A stretch of 34,478 nt of DNA from UBA7692 sp964552715 (lineage in GTDB: Bacteria; Bacteroidota; Bacteroidia; Chitinophagales; LD1), in the NCBI GenBank assembly GCA_964552715.1, contig CAZKHZ010000005.1:1-34478 (forward strand), given 5' to 3'. Within the stretch, counting starts at the first letter, position 1; every line of letters starts with the position of its first letter. The notes beneath the pieces are model-generated. The model did not search any database. It saw only the letters and a list, made by a program, of their open reading frames with translations, and was not told where the DNA came from. Shown one piece after another: positions 8,319-17,148 of this stretch. The translations under genes and the position numbers were made by a program.

Positions 8319-11300
8319 ATGAAAAATTTTCTACTTTCAGTATTAAGTAATTTGCAGTCTATCAAGAGCCTTGCAAAATATATGTTTGCAACAGCACTTT
8401 TCCTGCTGTTTTCAACGAATGCGAACGCACAAATTAATCCTGGTTCAATTTCAGGCTTAAGGGTTTGGTTTAGGGCAGATAGCTCGGCAGTGGTTACAGG
8501 AAACAAGGTGATTTCACTAAATGATTTGAGTGGTAGTAACTCTCACGCTACGCAAGCAGATACTTCAAAACAGCCATCATTGGTTACCAATATTCTTAAT
8601 GGGAAACCCATTGTTAGGTTTGATGGGGTAAATGACTTTTTAGCCACATCAAATTTTCTGGTAACAGCTTCACAGCCAAATACCATATTCATTGTTTGGA
8701 ATATTGCCGCAACTGGTTCCGCAGCACAGACAGCACTCTCTGGATTAAATAACACAGAATCAAACGGCATTTTTCATGCACTTGCTACAAGCAGATTAAA
8801 TATATTTTCTGGCTCGTCAGTTTATTACACAAAAACAGCTCCCTTTAATCACATTATCACAACAGCAGTTTACAATGGCGCTAACTCAGCAATGCGTGAG
8901 AATGGTGTGGGAAGAACGCTTACACCCAACAGCAATTCTGGCACCCAGGGATTTAAAATGTTGCACATTGGAGCAAACTACGGAACGGCAAGTTTTTTGA
9001 AAGGTGATGTAGCAGAGGTAATCGTTTATAATTCAATATTAACTACTCAACAACGTAATGATGTAGAGCAATACTTAAGATTGAGATATGCTCCTCAAAT
9101 TAATTTGGGTCCAGACTTAGTATTTAGTAATAAATTCTGTCACACACTGTCTATTGGCAATGGCTTCACCAATATCCAATGGAGAAATTCCACGGGAGTT
9201 TTAGGAACATCAAGTTCACTTCCAATAAATAAAAATGGAAAGTATTGGGTAACAGCAAATGATAGTTTTGGCTATCAATCGGTTGACACCATCAATGTAA
9301 TGTTTGATGTGATACAGGGACTGAATACGCTTAACACCACTATTTGCTTGGGAGCATCGGCAAAACTATATCCAAAGTTTTCCCCGACTGCCTCGGGTAC
9401 TTTTACCTATTTGTGGAGCAACGGCTCTACAACTGATACGCTGTTGGTAAGCGGTGAAGGCTCCTATATACTAAGGGTAACTGATGCCTTTGGATGCACT
9501 TCAATTTTAGATACTATAAAGGTTAAGTTGGATACTTTCAAATTGAGAAATTTATTGCCTGCAAGTGTCAGTGTATGTAGTGGCACAACCTTGGAGCCTT
9601 TAATCCCATTAGTTGATATAGGTTTTATTCAATGGTCAAACAATCAAAATACATATTTAACTGTAGTAAATGATACTGGAAAATTATCAGTTATTATTAC
9701 CAACATCAGAGGCTGTGAGGCTTATGATACTACACAAGTTTTCATTTCAGGAATTGCTCCTTTCAGCAAGTTCTTTACCGACACTGTTTGTTTGGGAAAT
9801 ACAACCCCATTTTTCAATCAATCTTTACCCGGTACCACTACAGACTTAATTGTTAAACAATTATGGAAGTTTGGTAATGGAGACAGTTCGTTGTCAATCA
9901 ATCCAACTTATCAATACCCTATTGCAGGAACGTACCAAGTAACACTAACCAACATCACCCAGGCAGGTTGCGTTTCAAGCATTGTAAAAAGTGTTCTTGT
10001 GCGTGCCGCTTTAGCGGCAAGTTTTAACGCTGCCGAAGCATGTATCAATGACCAGATTTTAATATTTGAAAATAGTGCTGCCACACTGCCTGATGTCATT
10101 AATCAATGGAAATGGAATTTTGGTAACGGTGACACATCAACTGTTCGTGTACCTAACTATACTTATAGCATTGCTGGAGGCTATAGCGTGCAGCTTACAG
10201 TAAAAAGTGTGTTTGGATGCTCCAAATCATTTACGAAAGTGCTAAACGTTTATAGTGTAACACCGCCACCTGCCATTACTTCGCTTTCTCAGCCAAATGA
10301 TGCTTTTATAACTGGTGATTCATTAGTGAATTTTTCTTGGAGTAATGCTGTAGGAGCTGTTTCATTTCGGCTTCAGGTATCGGCTACCAATCAATTTTTG
10401 ACCCAAAGCAAAGATACTTTAGTTATTGTCAATTCAATTTCGCTTAATCTATCTACTGGAGTTCACTATTGGAGAGTTATAGCATTTAGTGCTTGTGATT
10501 CATCTTCAACCTCAAACTCACGAGTAATCAATGTGTTTAATCCTGCTTTGTTAGGCAACTTGGTTTTTTGGGGCAATGGGGGAAATGTTGTACAAAACGG
10601 CAATAGTGTTTCTGAAATTAAAGATTTAAGCGGTAAAAATCATCATGCAATACAGTTAGATGGAACAAAGCAACCGAGCTTAGTTTCAAATGTTTTGAAT
10701 GGTAAGCCTATAATTCGTTTTGATGGAACAGATGATTTTTTAGCCACACCAAATTTTTCGGCAACTTCCGACACGCCAAACACCATATTCATTGTTTGGA
10801 ATATTGCCGCAACTGGTTCCGCAGCTCAAGCAGTGTTGTCCGGATTGAGTAATACAGAATCAAATGGAATTTTCCATTCGCTTGCAAACAGCAGACTGAA
10901 TATGTTTTCTGGTGCGACAGTTTATTATGCTAAAACCGCACCTTTCAGTCACATCATCACATCTGCTGTCTATCGAGGCATTTCTTCTTTAATGCGTGAA
11001 AATGGAGTAGGTAAAACGTTAATACCAAGCAGCAATGCAGGAGGTCAGGGTTTTAAGATGTTGCATATTGGTGCAAACTATGGAACATCAAGCTTTTTGA
11101 GAGGTGATGTAGCAGAAATAATTGCCTATAACTCTGCTTTAACTGCCCAGCAAAGAACTAATGTAGAGCAATACCTTCGATTCAAATACGCTCCTCAAAT
11201 TGATTTGGGTCCAGATTTGGTATTTAGCAATAAGTTTTGTCATACACTATCAGTTGGCAATAGTTTCACCAATATCCAATGGAGAAATTCAACTGGAGTT

Positions 11301-14300
11301 TTAGGTGCGTCTAACTCACTTACAATAAATAAAAGTGGAAAGTATTGGGTAACTGCCAATGATATTTTTGGGTATCAAACTACCGATACTATTCTTTTGG
11401 AGTTCCCTTCTGTCACATTAAATATAGCAGATACTACCTTCTGTCTTGGCGATTCGGTAAAGTTCTACCCTGTATTTTCACAGGGTGCTCAGGGTACGTA
11501 TTCGTATCAATGGAGTAACGGTGTTTTGGCAGATACTTTAAATCTCTCCAACGGAGGTAAATATATATTGAGTGTTACAGATGCATTTAATTGCTCAGTG
11601 GTGTTAGATACACTTCGTGTTAAGTTGGATATCTTTCAACTTAGAAATCTTTTACCTAATGATACAACGCTTTGTATCGGTTCCGATTTAGGTTTGTATG
11701 CATCTCCATCAGAGGTTAAAAGTCTTTTGTGGTCAAATGGAGATACTACTTTTTTAACTCAGATTCAGTCTGGTGGAAGCATTGACGTCTTTGTTCAAAA
11801 TAACACGGGTTGCAAAGCAAGAGATACCATTTATACAATCTCTATTTCAGGCACGGTACCTACAACATCATTTACGAGCGACACAGTTTGCCTCGGCAAC
11901 AATACTGCGTTCTCTAATCAATCTTCAGTTGCATTTCCAAGCGATACCATAGTTAGTCAACTTTGGCAATTCGGTAATGGAGATACTTCAACAAATTTCA
12001 ATGTGTCCTATAAATACTCTGCTGCGGGAAATTATCAAGTTACACTTACTAATGTTACTTCTGATGGTTGTGTAAAATCCGTTAGGCTAAAATCTGTGGT
12101 TCATCCCGGCTTGACAGTCAACTTCGAGATCCCAACTGCATGTGTCCTTAAGCCCATTTTAGTAAAAGAAAAAAGTACCGCGTTGTTACCCGATGCAATC
12201 AATAGCTGGATGTGGAGTTTTGGAAATGGCGATATTGACAATAATAAAATTCCGAATTATTCCTATCCAAATGCAGGTATTTATAATGTTAAATTAATCG
12301 CTTCAAGTATTCTGGGTTGCGTAGATAGTATTGTAAAAACCCTAACGGTAGTTTCCTCATCTCCAACCCCGGGATCTGCCGATTTGTTGTTGCCAGTACA
12401 GAATTTTGTATCTGCGGACTCTGTTGTATCTTTTAATTGGAATCCTGCAACTGATGCATCTTTTTACAGATTACAAATATCATCACAAGCAAACTTTCAG
12501 TCACTTTTAATAGACACGCTTACGCAAAACAATTCCATTATATTAGGTTTAAATACAGCGATTTACTACTGGCGTATAGTTTCATTTAGTCCATGTGGTG
12601 GCACTTCATTTTCTCTTTACAGAACAATTACAATTCTTAACCTTAAGAATTTAGGGAACATAATTTATTGGGGCGATGGAAGTAGTGTTATAAAAAACGG
12701 CAATAGTGTTTCTGAAATTAAAGATTTAAGCGGTAAAAATCATCATGCAATTCAGTCAGATGTAACAAAGCAACCGATTTCAGTTGCAAATGTTCTGAAT
12801 GGAAAACCAGTTATCCGTTTTGACGGAACGGACGATTTTATGGTTACCAATAATTTTACAAATCCTGTTCCGCAACCTAATACGGTATTCTTAGTTTGGA
12901 ATATTCGACAACTAGGCAATGCGGCTCAAACAGTTTTTTCGGGTATTAACAACACAAATACAAACACGATATTTCACAATAGGGCAAATCAACAACTAAA
13001 CTTTTTTGCTGGCACATCAGGCAATTATGGAAAATTAGCTCCGTTCAATCATTTAATTTCATCAACTGTATTTAATGGTGCTGCCTCATTGGTAAGAGAG
13101 AATGGAGTTGGCAAAGTGTTATCCACCAATATACTAGGCAGTCAAGGTTTATCTGTAATTCATCTTGGATGTGCTTATGGAACAGGGAGTTTTCTATTTG
13201 GTGATTTAGCCGAAGCAATAGTTTACAACTCCAACCTCACAGTGACTCAAAGAACAGATGTTGAACAATACCTACGTTTTAAATACGCACCTCAAATCAA
13301 CTTAGGTCTAGATATTAAAATTGCTTATGGCGTTTGTGATACCACCTTAGATGCAGGTCCAAATTTTACTAATATTAAATGGAATACTGGGGCAACCACA
13401 CGCACTATTAAGGTCAAAAAAGCAGGAACCTACTGGGTTACCGCAAATGATATTTTTGGATATGTTACTTCGGATACCATTAATGTTTCTACCCCTTTCA
13501 AAGGGATTTTGCCAACTAAAGACACTATTATCTGCGAAGGAAAATCCGTTGAACTTGCTGCGCAGATTGTTGGCTCCCCATACAGCTTTTTGTGGTCAAC
13601 TGGTGACACTACAAATTCAATTTTCACATCTATTTCTGGCACTTATTTTGTTCAAGTTTCCGACACAATCGGTTGTACCCTCACAAGCGACACAATCACT
13701 GTTTCAATTGACAGCCTTCAATTCTTTTCAGTCTTAGATGACGACACGGTAGCCTGCACCAATTCACCGCTCGGCTTGTATCCATATATCTATCCATATC
13801 AAACGTTTCAATGGAGTACAGGAGGAAATAAGGACACAATTCTAATCTCTGGTACAGGAAAGTTTTACGTTACCGTAACAGATGTCAATGGATGCGCTGT
13901 CATAGATTCAATAAACATATCTCGATTAAAAGGCGTTGCGCCAATTGTAAATTTTGGATATACGAATATATGTTTGGGCGATACTACTTCGTTCACTGAT
14001 TCTACAAAAATAACAGCACCAGAAATTATAGCAATCAGGCAGTGGACTTTCGGTAGTAACATACCTGCAGACACAGTTGTGAATCCTTTTGTTGTTTTTC
14101 CTAATACCAGTGCTTATCCAGTTCGTCTTTATGTCGAAACTGATTCTGGGTGCTTTAATTCTAAAGCAATAAACTTACAAATTGGCGCACGTCCATTGCC
14201 ATTTATTTCCTACAATGTAAGTTGTGCAAATACACCAGTAATACTCAGCGATGCAAGTACAATTCCTCTAGGCGATACCATCAAGTTTTGGAATTGGAAC

Positions 14301-15764
14301 ATCAATAGTGGTAATGTATTTTTAACCAAAAATGTTACTTACAACTTTCCATCTATTGGCGAATTTCCCGTTAAGTTAATTGTAACTTCTGCCAAGGGTT
14401 GTGTTGATTCTACTTCGGTAAAAGTGGAAGTTTTTCCGCCAATCAATCCCAACTTCACATACAGTAATCAATGTGTTGGGCAAACAACTTTAATTTCTGA
14501 TGTCACACCTTCGCTCTCTATCATTAAAAGAATATGGAGGTTGAGCGACCAAGTTGCGCTAATCAACGATTCACTTTCGTTTAAAAAAGTATTTGCCTCT
14601 GCCGATACTTTTCAGGTGACGCTTGAAGTTACCAATGCCATCGGTTGTGTAGATACGGTTACAAAATCAGTAGTTATTTATCCAAATCCTGATGCGCAGA
14701 TAACCGATACGGTTGCTTGCAAAGGTGCATCGGTAAAGCTTACTGAAAACACTCAAAGCGATGACTCAATTGTGCGTTACGATTGGATATTTGGCGGCAC
14801 GCTTTCCAAGCAACGCAATCCTACGTTTGTTGTAAACGATACAGGGCTTATTGCTATGCAATTGAAGGTTACCTCATTGCAAGGGTGCATTGATTCTGTG
14901 CAGCGCAACTTTCGTGTGCTTGGTTTGCCTAAAGCTTCATTTGCTTATTCACCGCTCTTTGGCGAATCGCCATTGGAAGTTACTTTCACCAACACCAGCA
15001 ACAATGCAGTAAGCTATTCTTGGAATTTTGGTGATGGCACAGGAACCTCAACGGTTAAAAACCCTGTTTACACTTACACCTTCAACGATACTTTTGCCAT
15101 CAAGTTGACTGCTGCAAACCAATTGGGTTGTGCCGATTCTGTCATAAGAAACATTGTGGTGATTCCAACAGATGCAGACATTCAATTGCTTACCATCAAC
15201 ACCCAAAATAAACAGTTGTTGAACGGTGCGCTTTCTACCGAAGTACTTGCGCGTTTTGCAAACGTAGGCACGCAGCCAATTATCAATGCACAGTTCCTTG
15301 CGCGCTTAGATGATGGCACAACTATCTTGGATGATTGGGAAGGTATTTTATTGCCGGGCGATGTATATGTTCACACCTTTAGTTCATCCTTTTATTTGCC
15401 AAAAAGTTCGGTAGTGCAATACGTTTGTGTAGATGCGGTTAATATAAACAATGGAGCAGAAAAGCGTTTAGAAAACAACAAAAATTGTCGTTCGCTTACC
15501 GACCAATCTGTAGTTACCAATCTTTATCCAAATCCTGCTTCGGGCGAAATTTTCTTAGACTTGATTTTACCTGAAGAAACTGATTTTAGTTTTGAAGTAA
15601 GCAACGAGATGGGGCAAAAGATGATTGCAAAGTTCGACTTCAAAGGCGTGCGTGGCATCAACACAGTTCCTTTTGATGTGCGCGCATTCCGCCCAGGTAT
15701 TTACTTCTTGCGTATCAAATACAAGGACAGTACCGAAGTGCAGAAATTTCAGGTAATCAGATAG
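8319..15764 (+). CDS. Giant T9SS-exported multidomain surface protein (LamG-like/Ig-like/PKD repeats)
   Basis: The 2,481-residue protein has a signal peptide (about 1-38, hydrophobic core FATALFLLF, ending NANAQ). LamG/concanavalin-A-like domains lie near 42-257, 742-957 and 1442-1657, recognised by the DLSG...HA, NGKP(I/V)(I/V)RFDG and NTIF(I/L)VWN patterns. Each is followed by Ig-like domains with WSNG...Y.(L/V)(T/R)V(T/N)D patterns. The first two modules continue with PKD-like domains (W.FGNGD...Y) and a fibronectin-like domain ending YYWR(I/V). After the third come further PKD-like domains, the clearest at about 2208-2287 (YSWNFGDGTG), then a region of about 110 residues and a T9SS type A sorting domain at 2400-2481 (LYPNPASG...GIYFLRI...KFQVIR). 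It should be secreted and held at the cell surface, probably as a glycan-binding or adhesive protein; no catalytic residues are evident. Assignment of LamG, Ig and PKD is by pattern only. Confidence 0.92.
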   Translation: MKNFLLSVLSNLQSIKSLAKYMFATALFLLFSTNANAQINPGSISGLRVWFRADSSAVVTGNKVISLNDLSGSNSHATQADTSKQPSLVTNILNGKPIVRFDGVNDFLATSNFLVTASQPNTIFIVWNIAATGSAAQTALSGLNNTESNGIFHALATSRLNIFSGSSVYYTKTAPFNHIITTAVYNGANSAMRENGVGRTLTPNSNSGTQGFKMLHIGANYGTASFLKGDVAEVIVYNSILTTQQRNDVEQYLRLRYAPQINLGPDLVFSNKFCHTLSIGNGFTNIQWRNSTGVLGTSSSLPINKNGKYWVTANDSFGYQSVDTINVMFDVIQGLNTLNTTICLGASAKLYPKFSPTASGTFTYLWSNGSTTDTLLVSGEGSYILRVTDAFGCTSILDTIKVKLDTFKLRNLLPASVSVCSGTTLEPLIPLVDIGFIQWSNNQNTYLTVVNDTGKLSVIITNIRGCEAYDTTQVFISGIAPFSKFFTDTVCLGNTTPFFNQSLPGTTTDLIVKQLWKFGNGDSSLSINPTYQYPIAGTYQVTLTNITQAGCVSSIVKSVLVRAALAASFNAAEACINDQILIFENSAATLPDVINQWKWNFGNGDTSTVRVPNYTYSIAGGYSVQLTVKSVFGCSKSFTKVLNVYSVTPPPAITSLSQPNDAFITGDSLVNFSWSNAVGAVSFRLQVSATNQFLTQSKDTLVIVNSISLNLSTGVHYWRVIAFSACDSSSTSNSRVINVFNPALLGNLVFWGNGGNVVQNGNSVSEIKDLSGKNHHAIQLDGTKQPSLVSNVLNGKPIIRFDGTDDFLATPNFSATSDTPNTIFIVWNIAATGSAAQAVLSGLSNTESNGIFHSLANSRLNMFSGATVYYAKTAPFSHIITSAVYRGISSLMRENGVGKTLIPSSNAGGQGFKMLHIGANYGTSSFLRGDVAEIIAYNSALTAQQRTNVEQYLRFKYAPQIDLGPDLVFSNKFCHTLSVGNSFTNIQWRNSTGVLGASNSLTINKSGKYWVTANDIFGYQTTDTILLEFPSVTLNIADTTFCLGDSVKFYPVFSQGAQGTYSYQWSNGVLADTLNLSNGGKYILSVTDAFNCSVVLDTLRVKLDIFQLRNLLPNDTTLCIGSDLGLYASPSEVKSLLWSNGDTTFLTQIQSGGSIDVFVQNNTGCKARDTIYTISISGTVPTTSFTSDTVCLGNNTAFSNQSSVAFPSDTIVSQLWQFGNGDTSTNFNVSYKYSAAGNYQVTLTNVTSDGCVKSVRLKSVVHPGLTVNFEIPTACVLKPILVKEKSTALLPDAINSWMWSFGNGDIDNNKIPNYSYPNAGIYNVKLIASSILGCVDSIVKTLTVVSSSPTPGSADLLLPVQNFVSADSVVSFNWNPATDASFYRLQISSQANFQSLLIDTLTQNNSIILGLNTAIYYWRIVSFSPCGGTSFSLYRTITILNLKNLGNIIYWGDGSSVIKNGNSVSEIKDLSGKNHHAIQSDVTKQPISVANVLNGKPVIRFDGTDDFMVTNNFTNPVPQPNTVFLVWNIRQLGNAAQTVFSGINNTNTNTIFHNRANQQLNFFAGTSGNYGKLAPFNHLISSTVFNGAASLVRENGVGKVLSTNILGSQGLSVIHLGCAYGTGSFLFGDLAEAIVYNSNLTVTQRTDVEQYLRFKYAPQINLGLDIKIAYGVCDTTLDAGPNFTNIKWNTGATTRTIKVKKAGTYWVTANDIFGYVTSDTINVSTPFKGILPTKDTIICEGKSVELAAQIVGSPYSFLWSTGDTTNSIFTSISGTYFVQVSDTIGCTLTSDTITVSIDSLQFFSVLDDDTVACTNSPLGLYPYIYPYQTFQWSTGGNKDTILISGTGKFYVTVTDVNGCAVIDSINISRLKGVAPIVNFGYTNICLGDTTSFTDSTKITAPEIIAIRQWTFGSNIPADTVVNPFVVFPNTSAYPVRLYVETDSGCFNSKAINLQIGARPLPFISYNVSCANTPVILSDASTIPLGDTIKFWNWNINSGNVFLTKNVTYNFPSIGEFPVKLIVTSAKGCVDSTSVKVEVFPPINPNFTYSNQCVGQTTLISDVTPSLSIIKRIWRLSDQVALINDSLSFKKVFASADTFQVTLEVTNAIGCVDTVTKSVVIYPNPDAQITDTVACKGASVKLTENTQSDDSIVRYDWIFGGTLSKQRNPTFVVNDTGLIAMQLKVTSLQGCIDSVQRNFRVLGLPKASFAYSPLFGESPLEVTFTNTSNNAVSYSWNFGDGTGTSTVKNPVYTYTFNDTFAIKLTAANQLGCADSVIRNIVVIPTDADIQLLTINTQNKQLLNGALSTEVLARFANVGTQPIINAQFLARLDDGTTILDDWEGILLPGDVYVHTFSSSFYLPKSSVVQYVCVDAVNINNGAEKRLENNKNCRSLTDQSVVTNLYPNPASGEIFLDLILPEETDFSFEVSNEMGQKMIAKFDFKGVRGINTVPFDVRAFRPGIYFLRIKYKDSTEVQKFQVIR
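8442..10541 (+). repeat. 2,100-bp internal repeat of giant gene, copy 1
   Basis: The module of LamG-like, Ig-like, PKD-like and fibronectin-like domains recurs at an offset of exactly 2,100 bp (700 residues). For example, the stretch at 8682-8725 is identical over 44 bp to 10782-10825, and PKD-coding segments at 9841 and 10081 align without shift to 11941 and 12181. The unit boundaries are approximate. Confidence 0.85.
10542..12641 (+). repeat. 2,100-bp internal repeat of giant gene, copy 2
   Basis: This is the second full copy, gapless against copy 1 at every anchor I checked. Its LamG-coding start is identical over 58 bp (10594-10651) to copy 3 at 12694-12751, whereas the same stretch is clearly diverged from copy 1. 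Confidence 0.85.
12642..13490 (+). repeat. 2,100-bp internal repeat of giant gene, partial copy 3
   Basis: Only the LamG-like domain and the first Ig-like domain align with copies 1 and 2. The 2,100-bp offset holds to about 13000 and becomes 2,097 by 13260, a one-codon loss. Beyond about 13490 the protein continues with unrelated Ig-like and PKD-like units. Confidence 0.8.
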
Positions 15765-15827
15765 GGTAGGAGAGTGGTTGTAAGTATTTAAAACCCGCCT
15801 TATTCAAACTGTCTACCCAGACAAGTT

Positions 15828-15861
15828 AACCCCGTCAGTGGTCGCAGACCCTGACGGGGTT
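15828..15861. terminator. GC-rich palindrome, probable bidirectional terminator
   Basis: AACCCCGTCAG (15828-15838) is the exact reverse complement of CTGACGGGGTT (15851-15861). An inner GGTC/GACC stem has a single bulged T and a GCA loop. It lies between convergent genes, where a shared terminator is expected. The T-tracts are short on both sides, so it could also be a dispersed REP-like palindrome. Confidence 0.65.
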
Positions 15862-15889
15862 TGCCAAAAGATAGGTGAGAGGCTGTTGT

Positions 15890-15917
15890 CTAATATCTAA
15901 CTTCTAATATCTAACAT
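15890..15917. repeat. Short tandem repeat with 7/14-bp period
   Basis: The tract reads as four heptamers, CTAATAT CTAACTT CTAATAT CTAACAT, giving two near-perfect 14-bp units. It lies in the convergent gap just before the stop of the NdpA-like gene. No coding role is apparent. Confidence 0.7.
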
Positions 15918-15922
15918 CTTTT

Positions 15923-16966
15923 CTACGTCTCCGTTTCAAAGTAAATCTTGTAATACTTTCTACCCTTTTCGTCCACACCCTGCTCAATCAAGTCGCGGTT
16001 GCCGTGAATGTAGATGTGGAAGTTTTTATCCAACTTTAAAACACTTTTAAAAACCATTGCCTGCTTTTTTACAGCCGAAGCCGAAATCGCAAAACTGTCT
16101 TCAATTTCAATATCCTTTTCTTTTTGATAATTAAATTTAAAGTTATTGAAGCTGTCAATAATTTCAGGCTGCGCCATCACTTCGTTGGTAAATTCATCTA
16201 AGTTAAAGTTGTCGTTTTCTTTAAAAAACTTCACCGATTTATTCAGCAAATCAACTTGGTCTGCTCGCGATACCTCAAAGCGTTGAGGCAGTTCGTTGGT
16301 CACAAAATTTTTGCAAAGCGTCATCACATTTTGCGTGTTGAAATACTCATCTTTCCGTTGCTGTATATGCAAAAAATCATCCATCCAATATTGCGCTTCC
16401 GAGCTGCGATTGCTGCCCTCTGCCACAGCTACTACATAGCCTTCTTCTTTAGCAATATTGTATATCAGGCAGCCTTTATCCAACTTGTGAATATTGATTC
16501 CCTTTTCACTGTCAATAGTTAGCCCTTCGCGGGTAGCATCCACCTTCAAAAAAGTATCCTTGTTTTCTGTTTTAAACAAGCCAATCGCATCTACCGTTTT
16601 ACCCTCTACAAAGCAATCTTTAAAGTAAACAGTATAAAACTCTCCGCCCTTAATTTTTGGATGTCCGCTACATTCATACAAGTGTTTTGCTAAGCTGAAA
16701 GAGTGTTCTTGCAATGTATTTGGCTTATCAAAAATTTTACTTGCATACACAAACACTTCATTCAACTCAATATCGCTTTCGTGATACAGATTAAAGTGTT
16801 CGCTGCTTTTAAAAGGTGGTAAAAAATATTCTTTGAACAATTCCTCCAGTTCCACGCCAAGTTCGATACTATCCTGCGTGGCTATCAACCCTTCGTCCTC
16901 CAATTTATTGCCCACCCTGTGTACAGCAAGGCTTAATATGCCATGCGTAAAATCACTGTTCATCAT
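15923..16966 (-). CDS. Nucleoid-associated protein, NdpA/YejK (37-kDa) family
   Basis: The 347-residue protein matches the pattern of Bacteroidota NdpA-like nucleoid-associated proteins. It has an N-terminal ILSLAVHRVGNK segment, a mid-region FVEGKTVDAIGLFKTENKD followed by GCLIYN, and the AQYWMDDFLHIQQRKDEYF stretch with a helical C-terminal half. YejK in E. coli is a nucleoid-bound protein of poorly defined role. The length matches the family. Two Met codons start the frame (16966 and 16963) and either could be used. It is 182 bp downstream of the AsmA gene on the same strand; that gap shows nothing I can name. There is no export signal, so it is cytoplasmic. Confidence 0.8.
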   Translation of the reverse strand: MMNSDFTHGILSLAVHRVGNKLEDEGLIATQDSIELGVELEELFKEYFLPPFKSSEHFNLYHESDIELNEVFVYASKIFDKPNTLQEHSFSLAKHLYECSGHPKIKGGEFYTVYFKDCFVEGKTVDAIGLFKTENKDTFLKVDATREGLTIDSEKGINIHKLDKGCLIYNIAKEEGYVVAVAEGSNRSSEAQYWMDDFLHIQQRKDEYFNTQNVMTLCKNFVTNELPQRFEVSRADQVDLLNKSVKFFKENDNFNLDEFTNEVMAQPEIIDSFNNFKFNYQKEKDIEIEDSFAISASAVKKQAMVFKSVLKLDKNFHIYIHGNRDLIEQGVDEKGRKYYKIYFETET

Positions 16967-17148
16967 GCAGCTAAAATACTATTTATGAGCAGGGCAAATG
17001 GCGGAGCTTATGTTTTGTGTAAAAACACGTTCGGTTTTTCTAAAACCTTTCCACACATCCTTTACAGAACCGGTCTCTCTCCTCAACCCTTTTCCCTCAA
17101 TTCTTGATTCTCTAATTCGGTATAAATCACACACAGCCAAATATAAAA

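Noticed and set aside
13351..13737. A 128-codon plus-strand frame inside the giant gene
   Set aside because: It is out of phase within a continuous, domain-supported reading frame.
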